This document shows positions 26,685 through 35,775 of a stretch of DNA of 64,000 nt, in pieces. Both the position numbers and the translations under genes were made by a program. Source of the stretch: Eubacterium sp. (GTDB lineage: Bacteria > Bacillota > Clostridia > Oscillospirales > Acutalibacteraceae). Numbering within the stretch: the first letter of the stretch is position 1; every line of letters begins with the position of its first letter. The DNA is taken from NCBI GenBank assembly GCA_017463985.1, contig JAFUEH010000025.1:104055-168054 (forward strand), written 5' to 3'. Below the pieces are notes generated by a model that worked only from the letters and a program-made list of their open reading frames with translations, was not told the origin of the DNA and made no database searches.

Positions 26685-26719
26685 AATAGTACACGGATTA
26701 TCTTTTGGAGGATCAACTT

Positions 26720-29125
26720 ATGGGCTACAATTTTAAAGAAATCGAAAGTAAATGGCAGAAAATTTGGGAGGAAAAGGGAACCTTTCATGCCGTAGACAAT
26801 GCGGATAAGAAAAAGTTCTATGCATTGGTGGAATTTCCGTATCCGTCAGGCGCCGGTATGCACGTCGGTCATATTAAGGCGTATTCCGGACTGGAGGTCG
26901 TTTCCAGAAAAAGACGGCTGCAGGGTTACAATGTGCTGTTCCCGATCGGCTTTGACGCCTACGGCTTGCCGACTGAAAACTATGCGATCAAAACCGGTAT
27001 TCATCCCCGCAAGGTAACCGATATGAATATCGCAAAATTCACGTCGCAGCTGAAAAGAGTCGGCTTCTCCTTTGACTGGAACCGCGTGATCGATACCACG
27101 GATGAAAACTATTATAAGTGGACGCAGTGGATCTTCCTGAAAATGTTTGAAAACGGTTTGGCGTTCCGTGACAAGACCCTCGTGAACTATTGTCCTTCCT
27201 GTAAGGTCGTGCTTTCCAACGAGGATTCGCAGGGCGGCAAGTGCGACATCTGCCACAGCGACGTGGTGCAGAAGTCAAAGGACGTATGGTATCTGCGTAT
27301 TACCGAATATGCCGATAAGCTGTTGGAGGGCTTGGAGGAGGTCGATTATCTTCCGAATGTCAAGCTCCAGCAGGTGAACTGGATCGGTAAGTCGCGCGGC
27401 GCTTTCGTTAACTTTACGGTGAACGAAATTCCGGAGGCACTGCGCATTTATACCACCCGTCCCGACACGCTGTTCGGCGTGACCTTTATGGTTATTGCGC
27501 CGGAGCATCCGCTGATCGATCAGTACAGCGATAAAATTGCGAATATGGACGCTATTGAGGATTACCGTAAGGAATGTGCGAAAAAGACGGAATTTGAGCG
27601 TACACAGCTCGTGAAGGATAAGACCGGCGTCAGGATCGACGGCATCACTGCCAAGAATCCTGTGAATGGCAAGGATATTCCAATTTACATTTCTGACTAT
27701 GTTATGATGGGCTATGGTACCGGCGCCATTATGGCAGTACCGGCGCATGACCAGCGCGACTATGAATTCGCCAAAAAATTCGGTATCGATATTATCGAGG
27801 TCATCAAAGGCGGAGACATCAGTGTGGAGGCCTATACCGGCGACGGAGAAATGATCAATTCCGGTTTCCTGAACGGTATGGATAATAAGAAAGACTCCAT
27901 CGCTAAGATGATCGACTTCCTGCAGGAAAAAGGCATCGGTGAAGGCGGCGTTCAGTATAAGATGAAGGACTGGGCCTTTAATCGCCAGCGTTACTGGGGC
28001 GAGCCGATTCCGATTGTGCATTGCCCGAACTGCGGCCTGGTCGCTGTGCCGTATGACGAGCTGCCGCTCCGCCTGCCGGAGGTAGAAAACTTTGAACCCG
28101 GTCAGGACGGCGAAAGTCCGCTTGCCAAGATCGATTCCTTCGTGAATTGCCAGTGCCCGAAGTGTGGCGGTAATGCGAAGCGCGAGACCGATACCATGCC
28201 CCAGTGGGCAGGCTCAAGCTGGTATTTCCTGCGCTATATCGATCCGCATAACGACCGTTGCCTTGCCGATATGGATAAGCTGAAATACTGGGGACCGGTC
28301 GACTGGTATAACGGCGGTATGGAGCACGTCACCCGTCATTTGATCTATTCGCGCTTTTGGCACCGTTTCCTGTACGACATCGGCGCAGTGCCGTTCAAGG
28401 AGCCTTATCTTAAGCGAACAGCGCAGGGCCTGATCCTTGGTCCTGACGGCGTGAAGATGAGTAAATCAAGAGGCAATGTTATTGACCCGAACGAGGTGGT
28501 CGATGTTTACGGTGCGGATGTACTGCGTACTTATGTTCTGTTTATGGGCGACTATGAGCAGGCAGCACCGTGGAGCGAATCCAGCGTAAAGGGCTGTAAG
28601 CGCTTTGTTGACAGACTTTGGAAGCTGCAGGATATGGTGACTGACGGAGAAGAATATTCTGCCGCACTGATGAGCAGTATGCATAAGACCATTAAGAAGG
28701 TGTCAGAGGATATTGAGGCAATGAAGTTTAATACGGCGATTGCCGCGGTCATGACCCTTTTGAATACCATTTACGATAACGGTACGATCAACCGCGCCGA
28801 GCTGCGTGACCTGCTGCTGATCGTGAATCCGTTTGCACCTCATGTAACGGAGGAAATCTGGCAGAATATGGCCTTTGGCGGTATGCTCAATGAGGCTTCC
28901 TGGCCGAGCTTTGACGAGGCAAAGACGGTTGACAATACGGTGGAGATCGTTCTGCAGGTCATGGGCAAGGTGCGTTCGCGTATGACGATTGCCGTGGATA
29001 TGCCAAAGGACGAGGTACTTGCCGCTGCGAAGGCCGATCCTAAAATCGCTGAGCTGATTGACGGAAAGACAGTCAAGAAAGAGATCTATGTTCCCGGCAA
29101 GCTCGTGAATATTGTGGCACTGTAA
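26720..29125 (+). CDS. leuS: Leucyl-tRNA synthetase
   Basis: 801 residues, class Ia. It charges tRNA-Leu. Seen: Rossmann core with FPYPSGAGMHVGHIKAYSG (HIGH-type motif), a zinc-binding insert (CPSC/CDICH), the editing domain with TRPDTLFGVTFMV and AVPAHDQRDYEFA, a second Cys cluster (CPNCG/CPKCGG), KMSKSRGNVIDP and an anticodon-binding region. ATG 26720 is chosen, preceded by TTGGAGGATC. The gap to rsfS is only 35 bases, so no T-box leader fits. Confidence 0.97.
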   Translation: MGYNFKEIESKWQKIWEEKGTFHAVDNADKKKFYALVEFPYPSGAGMHVGHIKAYSGLEVVSRKRRLQGYNVLFPIGFDAYGLPTENYAIKTGIHPRKVTDMNIAKFTSQLKRVGFSFDWNRVIDTTDENYYKWTQWIFLKMFENGLAFRDKTLVNYCPSCKVVLSNEDSQGGKCDICHSDVVQKSKDVWYLRITEYADKLLEGLEEVDYLPNVKLQQVNWIGKSRGAFVNFTVNEIPEALRIYTTRPDTLFGVTFMVIAPEHPLIDQYSDKIANMDAIEDYRKECAKKTEFERTQLVKDKTGVRIDGITAKNPVNGKDIPIYISDYVMMGYGTGAIMAVPAHDQRDYEFAKKFGIDIIEVIKGGDISVEAYTGDGEMINSGFLNGMDNKKDSIAKMIDFLQEKGIGEGGVQYKMKDWAFNRQRYWGEPIPIVHCPNCGLVAVPYDELPLRLPEVENFEPGQDGESPLAKIDSFVNCQCPKCGGNAKRETDTMPQWAGSSWYFLRYIDPHNDRCLADMDKLKYWGPVDWYNGGMEHVTRHLIYSRFWHRFLYDIGAVPFKEPYLKRTAQGLILGPDGVKMSKSRGNVIDPNEVVDVYGADVLRTYVLFMGDYEQAAPWSESSVKGCKRFVDRLWKLQDMVTDGEEYSAALMSSMHKTIKKVSEDIEAMKFNTAIAAVMTLLNTIYDNGTINRAELRDLLLIVNPFAPHVTEEIWQNMAFGGMLNEASWPSFDEAKTVDNTVEIVLQVMGKVRSRMTIAVDMPKDEVLAAAKADPKIAELIDGKTVKKEIYVPGKLVNIVAL

Positions 29126-29134
29126 AATAGAAAG

Positions 29135-29168
29135 TCCCGTCTGCGTGTCAGACGGGATTGATTTCTTT
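29135..29168 (+). terminator. Rho-independent terminator after leuS
   Basis: 9-bp stem TCCCGTCTG (29135-29143) with CAGACGGGA (29149-29157), then a T-rich run. The next promoter overlaps its 3' side. Confidence 0.8.
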
Positions 29169-29186
29169 TTGGACAGATGGTATAAT
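29158..29186 (+). promoter_or_regulatory. Sigma-A promoter of choline-binding-repeat gene
   Basis: TTGATT (29158-29163), 17 bp, TATAAT (29181-29186), 30 bases before the ATG at 29217. Confidence 0.65.
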
Positions 29187-29216
29187 AAGTATACCAATAT
29201 CGGAAAGGGTGGTATT

Positions 29217-30137
29217 ATGAAAAAAACCGTTAGTATGCTGTTGACGCTGTTGATGCTGCTGACCGCTGTAACCGGCGTAGATCTTGCGGCGCTGGCGGAG
29301 GGCGGTGCGGACTATGCTACCTATACCGTCTCCGGCGGTATTTGTTACAGTGCCGCTGACTATTCTCATGATAACGATACGGTGTATATCGAATTTTGGT
29401 CGGATGATCCAAATGCCGCAGCGATTGAAAAAAGCGTTAAAATGGTAAGCAAGCAAGAGCTCTGCGGTTATGATTATACCTGGACCATCAGCACCTATTA
29501 CCAGATTCGCAGGCTCTATGTGGATATTATCTATAACGGTGAAACGGTGAAAGAGATCGTTTATGATTATCCTGATACCAGCGTGCGTTTTGACAGAGTG
29601 TATGTGGTCAAGGCGACGGAGCCGGCGAAACCGGCTGATCCGGATACCGGCTGGAGAAAGGTGAATAATAAGTGGTATTTTTACAATAAAAATGTACTGC
29701 TAAAGGGCTGGTGGCGCATCAATGACCAATGGTACCTGCTGGATAAAAAGGACGGCCACCGTCTTACCGGTTGGCAAAAGGACGGCGGCAAGTGGTATTA
29801 CCTCAATACCTCCGGCGTGATGGCAACCGGCTGGGCAAAGGTCAGCGGTAAGTGGTATTATTTTAATAAGAGCGGCGCTATGCAAACAGGCTGGCAATAT
29901 ATCAGCGGCAAGTGGTATTACTTTATCGGTAGCGGTGCAATGAAAACAGGTTGGATGAAATCCGGCAGTAAGTGGTACTATTTTGAGAGCAGCGGCGCGA
30001 TGAAGATCGGCTGGCTGAAGTCAGGCGGAAAATGGTATTTCTTCCGGAATGACGGCTCTATGGTCGCCAGTGCTTATGTTAAAACCAGTGCAAAATCCTA
30101 TCGCTTCGACGCCTCCGGTGTATGCCTGAATCCGTGA
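29217..30137 (+). CDS. Secreted choline/glucan-binding-repeat protein
   Basis: 306 residues with a signal peptide (MKKTVSMLLTLLMLLTAV, cleaved near residue 26). A beta-rich domain of about 100 residues of unknown function follows, with no catalytic motif recognised. From about residue 140 to the end there are seven tandem CW_binding_1-type repeats of roughly 20 residues (GWxKxxGKWYYFNxSGxMxT). These bind choline-decorated teichoic acids or glucans and hold proteins at the cell surface. Start chosen for AAAGGGTGG; monocistronic between a terminator and a promoter. Confidence 0.85.
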   Translation: MKKTVSMLLTLLMLLTAVTGVDLAALAEGGADYATYTVSGGICYSAADYSHDNDTVYIEFWSDDPNAAAIEKSVKMVSKQELCGYDYTWTISTYYQIRRLYVDIIYNGETVKEIVYDYPDTSVRFDRVYVVKATEPAKPADPDTGWRKVNNKWYFYNKNVLLKGWWRINDQWYLLDKKDGHRLTGWQKDGGKWYYLNTSGVMATGWAKVSGKWYYFNKSGAMQTGWQYISGKWYYFIGSGAMKTGWMKSGSKWYYFESSGAMKIGWLKSGGKWYFFRNDGSMVASAYVKTSAKSYRFDASGVCLNP

Positions 30138-30149
30138 TAAAATGAAGAA

Positions 30150-30184
30150 GAGACTGTCTCTGAGGAATGAGACAGTCTCATTTT
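30150..30184. terminator. Bidirectional terminator
   Basis: 11-bp perfect stem GAGACTGTCTC (30150-30160) with GAGACAGTCTC (30169-30179), lying between convergent genes. Confidence 0.9.
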
Positions 30185-30187
30185 GTA

Positions 30188-30652
30188 TTATATGTTTAAA
30201 TGATACATCAGTATGCCGGTCGGCTCGATATCGACAATGCCGTAGCTGCCGCTGCAGACAGCACCGGGATTCATATAATGGATACCGTCCACCGTTTCAA
30301 TATACGGCGTATGCGTGTGACCGAACAAAACAATATCGGCCTGCTCCTGCTTTGCAAATTCCTGCAGCTTTTGATAGCCATGCTTCACGTAAAATCGGTG
30401 ACCGTGGGTGATCAATACCCGTTTGCCTCCGGCTTTGAACAGTTGATAGACCGGATAGCCTCCGTTCCAGTCGCAGTTGCCGATGACGTTTTCAAGCCGT
30501 AGGGTGGGGTAGTACATTTTCATTTCCTCGACTTCGCCCTCGCTGTCGCCCAGGTTGACGAAGATCGTGTCCGGATTATCCATGTGCCGTTCAATGATCC
30601 TGAGAAAGTCGCGCTTTGCGCGGTGTGTGTCAGAGGTAACTACTAATCTCAT
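30188..30652 (-). CDS. YfcE/MJ0936-type metal-dependent phosphodiesterase
   Basis: 154-residue calcineurin-like phosphoesterase. The metal ligands are seen in order: VTSDTHR, NLGDSEGEVEE, VIGNCDW, ITHGHRFYVKHG, and VLFGHTHTPYIE with the GHTH motif. The short single-domain form hydrolyses phosphodiesters such as bis-pNPP in vitro; the cell substrate is unknown. It converges with the choline-binding gene across a shared terminator. Confidence 0.9.
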   Translation of the reverse strand: MRLVVTSDTHRAKRDFLRIIERHMDNPDTIFVNLGDSEGEVEEMKMYYPTLRLENVIGNCDWNGGYPVYQLFKAGGKRVLITHGHRFYVKHGYQKLQEFAKQEQADIVLFGHTHTPYIETVDGIHYMNPGAVCSGSYGIVDIEPTGILMYHLNI

Positions 30653-30728
30653 TCATATTCTCCTTTGTATTGCGTAATTATTATTATACATTATTTTCAT
30701 GCTGTATTCAATAAAGGAGCGAGGAAAA

Positions 30729-30989
30729 TTGACAAATTTATCCGGTAATGAAATCGCAGATGCAAAGCGCAGAGTGGAGGAAATGCGCCGCCGTGCGCAG
30801 CATTATGAAGAACCGGCGTCAGCACCGTCGCTGTCGAGCCGGACGGAAAATATTTTAGAGCTGTATGACGCGCTGAACCGCCTTTTACAGCAGGATCGCC
30901 GTGACCTGCTGACAGCCGTGCTGTTGCAGCTTGCTGCGGAACGCGAGGAGGATGTGGTCCTGTTGACGCTGCTCGGAATTTTATTATAA
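30729..30989 (+). CDS. Small hypothetical protein, helical
   Basis: 86 residues if started at TTG 30729, which has AGGAGCGAGG at the right distance; an in-frame ATG at 30699 has no ribosome site. Residues 5-30 are a charged helix (ADAKRRVEEMRRRAQ), a Pro/Ser linker follows, and the C-terminal half is a leucine-rich helix ending LLTLLGILL. I do not recognise the family. It may dimerise through the leucine-rich part. It stands 70 bases before lgt on the same strand. Confidence 0.55.
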   Translation: MTNLSGNEIADAKRRVEEMRRRAQHYEEPASAPSLSSRTENILELYDALNRLLQQDRRDLLTAVLLQLAAEREEDVVLLTLLGILL

Positions 30990-31058
30990 CAAAAGGTGGA
31001 AATTGTTGGGAGAATATGGTATAGTAGAGAAAATTATTAAAAAAATGGAAGTGAAACA

Positions 31059-32018
31059 ATGGACAGTATCACACACGTGTATTTTGACGGACTGGGAATT
31101 GATTTCGATTTACCCAGCGTTGCCTTCAGCCTGTTTGGCTACGAGATCAAGTGGTATGGTATCATTATCGCCTTTGGCTTTGGACTGGCTGTTTTATACG
31201 GCGGACGGATGGCGTATAAGTGGAAAATGAGCTTGGACGGCATGACCGATGTACTGATTTGGGGTACGCTGTTTGGCATTGTCGGCGCAAGACTGTATTA
31301 TGTCGCCTTTGAATGGGACTACTATGCAGAGCACCTGAGCGAAATACCACTGATTCACAACGGCGGCATGGCGATCTATGGCGGCATTATCGGTGCGCTG
31401 ATCGGCACCGCTATCGGCTGTAAGATCGGAAAAATCAATTTTTTGAACTTGCTCGACCTTGGCGCGCTGGGATTACTGATCGGTCAGGGTATCGGCCGAT
31501 GGGGGAATTTTTTCAATCAAGAGGCGTTCGGTACGAATACGACGACGGCGCTGTTCAGAATGTGGTCTCCTAAAATCCAGCAAACGCTGCAGCTGTCTGC
31601 AGCAACGCTGGCGGATAAGGGGATGGAAGTGGATCCCGCTTTACCGGTACATCCCACCTTCCTCTATGAAAGCGTCTGGTGCCTGTTATCCTTTGTCATT
31701 TTGCATCTGATCGTAACGCGCAAAAGAGAATTTAAAGGTGAAATCTTTATGCTGTACGGTGTGCTGTACGGAGTGGAGCGCATGATCGTGGAGGGTATGC
31801 GTACGGACTCGCTGTACATTGCCAATACGACGATCCGCGTGTCACAGGCTCTGTCTGCGGTGATTGCAGCGGTAGCGCTCGTGTTCTTTATCGTTTACTT
31901 TATTAAGGCAAAGAACAATAAGCTGCCGGAGGGGATGCTCCCGATTATTCCGGAAGCGCCGCCGAAAAAAGAAAAGAAGTCAAAAGAAAAGAAATCAAAG
32001 AAAACCGAAGGGGATTAA
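31059..32018 (+). CDS. lgt: Prolipoprotein diacylglyceryl transferase
   Basis: 319-residue membrane enzyme that transfers diacylglycerol from phosphatidylglycerol to the lipobox Cys of prelipoproteins. Seen: [46 protein letters not shown] (the Lgt signature) and [17 protein letters not shown]. The C-terminus has an added Lys/Glu-rich tail of about 25 residues. It would process the lipoproteins encoded in the element at 41.3-43.9 and 56.0 kb. Confidence 0.95.
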   Translation: MDSITHVYFDGLGIDFDLPSVAFSLFGYEIKWYGIIIAFGFGLAVLYGGRMAYKWKMSLDGMTDVLIWGTLFGIVGARLYYVAFEWDYYAEHLSEIPLIHNGGMAIYGGIIGALIGTAIGCKIGKINFLNLLDLGALGLLIGQGIGRWGNFFNQEAFGTNTTTALFRMWSPKIQQTLQLSAATLADKGMEVDPALPVHPTFLYESVWCLLSFVILHLIVTRKREFKGEIFMLYGVLYGVERMIVEGMRTDSLYIANTTIRVSQALSAVIAAVALVFFIVYFIKAKNNKLPEGMLPIIPEAPPKKEKKSKEKKSKKTEGD

Positions 32019-32022
32019 CATA

Positions 32023-32874
32023 ATGCAGATTATTGACGGAAAAGCCGTTTCACAGGCGGTGAAGGAACAGGTAAAAAACGAGTGCGAGCAGCTGAAGCAG
32101 CAGGGCGTTACGCCCGGGCTGGCTGTGATTATTGTCGGTGAGGATCCGGCTTCGCAGGTGTATGTACGCAATAAAGAGCGAGCTTGTGAGCAGTGCGGCT
32201 TTTATAGCAAAAAATATGCCCTGCCGGAAAGCACTACGCAGGAGGAACTGAATGCGCTCGTTCGTCAGCTGAATGAGGACGAAAACATTAACGGTATTTT
32301 GTGCCAGCTGCCGCTCCCAAAGCATCTGAACGATAAGGAGGTTATCAACTTGATTGATCCCCGTAAGGATGTGGATGCTTTTCATCCGGAAAATGTTGGC
32401 GCTATCATGATCGGTGATTATCATTATTTGCCCTGTACGCCTGCCGGTGTCATGGAGCTGATTCATTCAACGGGCGTTGAGATCACCGGTAAAAAGGCCG
32501 TGGTGATCGGCAGAAGTAATATTGTCGGTAAGCCGATGGCGATGCTGCTGCTGCATGAAAATGCAACCGTGGAGATCACCCATTCCAGAACGGTCGATCT
32601 GCCGGCGGTGACAAGGACGGCCGATATTCTGGTAGCAGCGATCGGTAAAGCTAAATTTGTAACGGCAGATATGGTGAAGGACGGCGCCGTCGTGATCGAT
32701 GTCGGTATGGACAGGGATGAAAACGGCAAGCTGTGCGGTGATGTCGATTTTGAAAATGTTAAGGAAAAATGCGCCTATATTACGCCGGTGCCCGGCGGTG
32801 TCGGACCGATGACGATTGCTATGCTGATGAAAAATACGCTGACAGCTGCTAAATTGCAAAATAATATCGAATAG
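32023..32874 (+). CDS. folD: Methylenetetrahydrofolate dehydrogenase/cyclohydrolase
   Basis: 283 residues, full length. This bifunctional enzyme interconverts methylene-, methenyl- and formyl-tetrahydrofolate. Seen: [19 protein letters not shown] with the catalytic Lys and Tyr, [12 protein letters not shown], the Rossmann fold [28 protein letters not shown] and [15 protein letters not shown]. It starts 4 bases after lgt. Confidence 0.97.
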   Translation: MQIIDGKAVSQAVKEQVKNECEQLKQQGVTPGLAVIIVGEDPASQVYVRNKERACEQCGFYSKKYALPESTTQEELNALVRQLNEDENINGILCQLPLPKHLNDKEVINLIDPRKDVDAFHPENVGAIMIGDYHYLPCTPAGVMELIHSTGVEITGKKAVVIGRSNIVGKPMAMLLLHENATVEITHSRTVDLPAVTRTADILVAAIGKAKFVTADMVKDGAVVIDVGMDRDENGKLCGDVDFENVKEKCAYITPVPGGVGPMTIAMLMKNTLTAAKLQNNIE

Positions 32875-32920
32875 TTCTCTTGATCGGACGAATACTAATT
32901 AAAAAACAAGGGATGATACG

Positions 32921-33400
32921 ATGACACCGGAAGAACAGGTAGTCGAGCTGTTGATGAATAAAGGGTTACACATTGCGTTTGCAGAATCTTGTACAGCGGG
33001 GCTCTGCTGCGCGACGCTGGTGAACGTATGCAATGCGTCTGCAGTGTTGGATGTTTCCTTTACCACTTATGCTAACGAAGCTAAAATGGAATTCCTTGGC
33101 GTTAAGGCCGATACGATCCTTGCTAACGGTGTAGTCAGCGAGGCGGTAGCGCACGAAATGGCGACAGGCGTTGCCAAAGCCGCGAAGGCAGAGGTCGGCG
33201 TCGGCATCACAGGCGTTGCCGGACCCGGCGGCGGAACAGCCAAAAAGCCGGTAGGTATGGTTTGCTTCGGCTTTGCCGTTAACGGTGCCTGTACTACCGT
33301 CACTAAGCAGTTCGGTGATATCGGCAGACAGCAGGTGAGGCAGTCCGCTGTGGCGTTTGTTTTTGAAACTTTAACAGAAATCTTGAAAAATATAAATTAA
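32921..33400 (+). CDS. pncC: CinA C-terminal-type nicotinamide-nucleotide amidohydrolase
   Basis: 159 residues. It deamidates nicotinamide mononucleotide to nicotinate mononucleotide in NAD recycling. Seen: FAESCTAGLCCATLVN with the catalytic Ser, SFTTYANEAKMEFLGV, NGVVSEAVAHEMA and GITGVAGPGGGTAKKPVG. The N-terminal competence-damage domain of full CinA is missing, so this is the stand-alone form. It is the last host gene before the tRNA-Thr insertion site. Confidence 0.93.
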   Translation: MTPEEQVVELLMNKGLHIAFAESCTAGLCCATLVNVCNASAVLDVSFTTYANEAKMEFLGVKADTILANGVVSEAVAHEMATGVAKAAKAEVGVGITGVAGPGGGTAKKPVGMVCFGFAVNGACTTVTKQFGDIGRQQVRQSAVAFVFETLTEILKNIN

Positions 33401-33403
33401 CAC

Positions 33404-33432
33404 TTGATTTTTTCGTCATAATCAAATATAAT
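33404..33432 (+). promoter_or_regulatory. Host promoter of the split tRNA-Thr locus
   Basis: TTGATT (33404-33409), 17 bp, TATAAT (33427-33432). It lies 29 bases before the tRNA 5' half and would now drive the 5' half followed by the intact tRNA-Thr at 33540. Confidence 0.8.
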
Positions 33433-33460
33433 AGATAAGCAATCAGCTAATGCTGGTAAT

Positions 33461-33498
33461 GCTGGTGTGGCTCAGTTGGTAGAGCAGCGCATTCGTAA
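33461..33498 (+). pseudogene. tRNA-Thr(CGU) 5' half, interrupted in the anticodon loop
   Basis: Acceptor strand GCTGGTG, D-arm GCTC/GAGC, 5' anticodon stem GCGCA and the whole 7-nt loop TTCGTAA, then unrelated sequence from 33499. The missing partner strands (TGCGC, T-arm, CACCAGC, T, CCA) are at 63768-63805 and pair perfectly with it. Confidence 0.93.
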
Positions 33499-33539
33499 AC
33501 GGAAGGTCATAGCGGCGAAAAGGTAAAATTAAATAAAAT

Positions 33540-33615
33540 GCTACTGTGGCTCAGTTGGTAGAGCAGCGCATTCGTAATGCGCAGGTCGTCGGTTCGAGTC
33601 CGACCAGTAGCTCCA
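33540..33615 (+). tRNA. tRNA-Thr(CGU), complete, inside the element
   Basis: 76 nt with CCA encoded. All stems pair: acceptor GCTACTG/CAGTAGC, D-stem GCTC/GAGC, anticodon stem GCGCA/TGCGC, T-stem GTCGG/CCGAC. The anticodon loop TTCGTAA gives CGU, reading ACG (Thr). The acceptor and T-stems differ from the split host copy by compensated changes, so this is a different gene, not a duplicate. It has no promoter of its own in the 41 bases upstream and probably uses the host one at 33404-33432. Confidence 0.95.
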
Positions 33616-33641
33616 AGGCTTTCGCTTGCGAAAGCCTTTAT
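33615..33641 (+). terminator. Terminator of the element's tRNA-Thr
   Basis: 11-bp stem AAGGCTTTCGC (33615-33625) with GCGAAAGCCTT (33628-33638), then T-rich sequence. Confidence 0.88.
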
Positions 33642-33736
33642 TTATGCCGTTTTCGGGCGTTTTTGTTAAGCAAAATTCAAGCAAAAATGAAACCGAAAAA
33701 GCAAATATTTTCAGCCGAATTCAGCAACCAAAAAAT

Positions 33737-33770
33737 AATCTCATCCCGATTTTTTCAGGATGAGATTTTT
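33737..33770. terminator. Hairpin with T-run inside left end
   Basis: 10-bp stem AATCTCATCC (33737-33746) with GGATGAGATT (33758-33767), then T. The 325 bases between the tRNA and the first SDR gene hold only this hairpin and the arm-type repeats. Confidence 0.65.
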
Positions 33771-33784
33771 CAAATTTATGCCAA

Positions 33785-33806
33785 TGACCATCTATTGACC
33801 ATCTAT
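33785..33806 (+). repeat. Left tandem 11-bp repeats, putative integrase arm sites
   Basis: TGACCATCTAT occurs twice without a gap (33785-33795, 33796-33806). A diverged pair with the same 11-bp spacing is at the right end (63626-63647). Over 27 bp the two ends match at 22 positions. Confidence 0.65.
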
Positions 33807-33940
33807 GAATTTTTAGGTTATTTTAACTGATTTAAATACGCCGCTAAATCAAAATTTGTCAATCTGTATATTTTTCTATGCTTTCCCATTTAGTATATTT
33901 CTACTGGAACTTTTAATCACTTTATATTTATATCAATATT

Positions 33941-34717
33941 TTAGTCGTTCATTTTTGCTGCGTATTTTCTCGCCACCGACCTCGGCACAAGTCTGCATAG
34001 GAAACTCATGCACTTTGTATATCTTCCGTAATAGTACAGAGCCTTGCCCTTCTTTAATGCACGGATACCGCCCTTTGCAACATCTGAAGCACTCGCGGCT
34101 TTCCGGAACATTGTGGAATCTTTCTCCATTGCCGCAGCTGCTTCAAACCCTGTTTTAGTCGGTCCCGGACAAAAAGCTGTCACAGTAACACCGGTTCCTT
34201 TTACCTCCTCAGAAACCGCTTCGGAAAAGCTCCGGACAAAGTCCTTTGTAGCGTAATAGATACTCATATTCGGCCCTGCACAGAAAGCAGCAACCGAAGA
34301 TATATTTAATATCTTACCGTGCCCTTGCTCTATCATCGGCTTTATGAAGCAATGCGTCAGCTGCATCAGCGCAATCACATTCAGCTGTACCATCTCATAT
34401 TGCTTTTTCCAGTCACTATCTGCAAAGCTGCCGGAATCACCAAATCCGGCATTATTGATCAGGATGTCAATCTTAATATCATGTTCAAGTGTAAAATCAA
34501 ATACATCAAGTGCGGCATCTACTACCGAAAGATCAGCGGCACGTACATATACCGTTATTCCATACTCAGTTTCAAGTTCATTTTTAAGCGCAAATAATTT
34601 TCCTTCATTCCGTGCCACCAGCACAAGGTCATATTTCTTTTTGGCGAGAAGTTTTGCAAATTCAAGCCCAAGACCTCCCGATGCACCGGTGATTAAAGCT
34701 GTTTTATGTTTTCTCAT
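33941..34717 (-). CDS. Short-chain dehydrogenase/reductase (classical SDR)
   Basis: 258 residues. NAD(P)-dependent oxidoreductase with TGASGGLGLEFAKLLA (cofactor site), INNAGFG, the catalytic Ser in LNISSVAAF and YYATKDFVRSF (YxxxK), then CPGPTKTGF. The ATG at 34717 is preceded by GGAGAG; a GTG two codons earlier is the alternative. It is the last gene of the TetR operon (37268 to 33941) and overlaps the preceding gene by about 14 bases. The substrate is unknown. Confidence 0.9.
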   Translation of the reverse strand: MRKHKTALITGASGGLGLEFAKLLAKKKYDLVLVARNEGKLFALKNELETEYGITVYVRAADLSVVDAALDVFDFTLEHDIKIDILINNAGFGDSGSFADSDWKKQYEMVQLNVIALMQLTHCFIKPMIEQGHGKILNISSVAAFCAGPNMSIYYATKDFVRSFSEAVSEEVKGTGVTVTAFCPGPTKTGFEAAAAMEKDSTMFRKAASASDVAKGGIRALKKGKALYYYGRYTKCMSFLCRLVPRSVARKYAAKMND

Positions 34718-35201
34718 GCTCACTCTCCATATATCGTATTTCCGTATCCGCCAGCACCCTTAAAATCCTGTCTGTCTTTCTCAGATCCGGCAGCACTTCG
34801 ATCCATACAGCGGATGCCTCCCAGACAGAAAATGAAGCGACCGTTGAAATGATTGCTGTCAGAACATCATTTATATGTGAAGCAGAAGCAATCCCAAGCA
34901 GAACGAACAGGATGCCTATCATAAGCAGTCTTATGGCATTAGCCTTCTTAAGACGAATTTCTTTTCTGTTCCTTGCAGACAGCTTATCTATGTACTTCCG
35001 AAAAGCATTCTGAAATCTCGAAGCATCAATCGCCTTCTCGGATTTTATTTCTATGCATACTTTTTCTCCGAGTTTCCGATCTGCTATATAGTCACCCAGA
35101 TAATCCGTCAAATCACTGCTAAAGGAAGTGCCGGAGGGATCATACTCGTTATAAAGGCTGCTTTCTTCCCTCACATATAAAGGAATGCTAAACTCTCCCA
35201 A
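34704..35201 (-). CDS. Two-helix membrane protein of unknown function
   Basis: 165 residues from a TTG start at 35201, which has GGAGGG eight bases upstream; a nearby ATG is out of frame. Residues 1-85 are soluble. Two membrane segments follow (AIRLLMIGILFVLLGIASA and a second beginning VLTAIISTVASFSVW), with a charged C-terminal tail. I do not recognise the family. Overlap with the SDR and closeness to the HdeD-like gene place it in the same operon. Confidence 0.65.
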   Translation of the reverse strand: MGEFSIPLYVREESSLYNEYDPSGTSFSSDLTDYLGDYIADRKLGEKVCIEIKSEKAIDASRFQNAFRKYIDKLSARNRKEIRLKKANAIRLLMIGILFVLLGIASASHINDVLTAIISTVASFSVWEASAVWIEVLPDLRKTDRILRVLADTEIRYMESEHEKT

Positions 35202-35225
35202 TTCATGATCCCTCCGTCCTTTTGT

Positions 35226-35765
35226 TTATGCCGAAACAGCAATCATATTCGCCCCGGCAATAATAATGTTCAATCCAAAATTGATTCCGATAGCAACAAT
35301 GAGTCCCGCTGGATTAAACATGCTGAACACTCCGCAGACAATGAGCAGGATTCCTGCAATAAGGATAAGCCACCAGCGTCTTCCAAGGATCTCCGCATCG
35401 AGAGCCTTCCTTACTTTGTGAATACGAAGTGCCACCACGATTCGGATCACACCTACTACGCTCAGCCAGATTGCTGCAAGATAAACAACTGTCATATCTA
35501 CGATCAGCTGCATAGCCGTACTTCCAATCAGGATGATGCCAAATACGAGAGAGGCAATCGCTCCGGCAAGCGCCCAACCGGAGGACATTCCCGCCTTCTT
35601 TCTTTCATGCCAGAGTATGATGCCGCCTACTGAGTCTATGATCATATTGACACCGACTACATATCCGAGCGTCATATATGTCATAGCCGGATTCATAAGG
35701 CAGTACACACCTGTAATGATCATTATGATTCCAAGGATAAAGGTTACGATTCTGCTTGTTCTCAT
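35226..35765 (-). CDS. HdeD/DUF308-family membrane protein
   Basis: 179 residues with six predicted membrane helices in three pairs, beginning VTFILGIIMIITGVYCLMNP. The repeated G-xx-NP-type helix pairs fit the HdeD (DUF308) family, linked in enterobacteria to acid resistance. The ATG at 35765 has GGTGGAG in front. It sits in the TetR-controlled operon between the metallo-beta-lactamase and the two-helix protein. A stress role is inference. Confidence 0.8.
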   Translation of the reverse strand: MRTSRIVTFILGIIMIITGVYCLMNPAMTYMTLGYVVGVNMIIDSVGGIILWHERKKAGMSSGWALAGAIASLVFGIILIGSTAMQLIVDMTVVYLAAIWLSVVGVIRIVVALRIHKVRKALDAEILGRRWWLILIAGILLIVCGVFSMFNPAGLIVAIGINFGLNIIIAGANMIAVSA

Positions 35766-35775
35766 AATCTCCACC

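Noticed and set aside
26685-26719. T-box leader before leuS
   Set aside because: Only 35 bases separate rsfS and leuS, too short for a T-box, and no specifier structure is visible.
33461-33615. Ordinary tandem pair of tRNA-Thr genes
   Set aside because: The first copy stops after its anticodon loop, and its exact complement is 30 kb away, so it is split rather than one of two intact neighbours.
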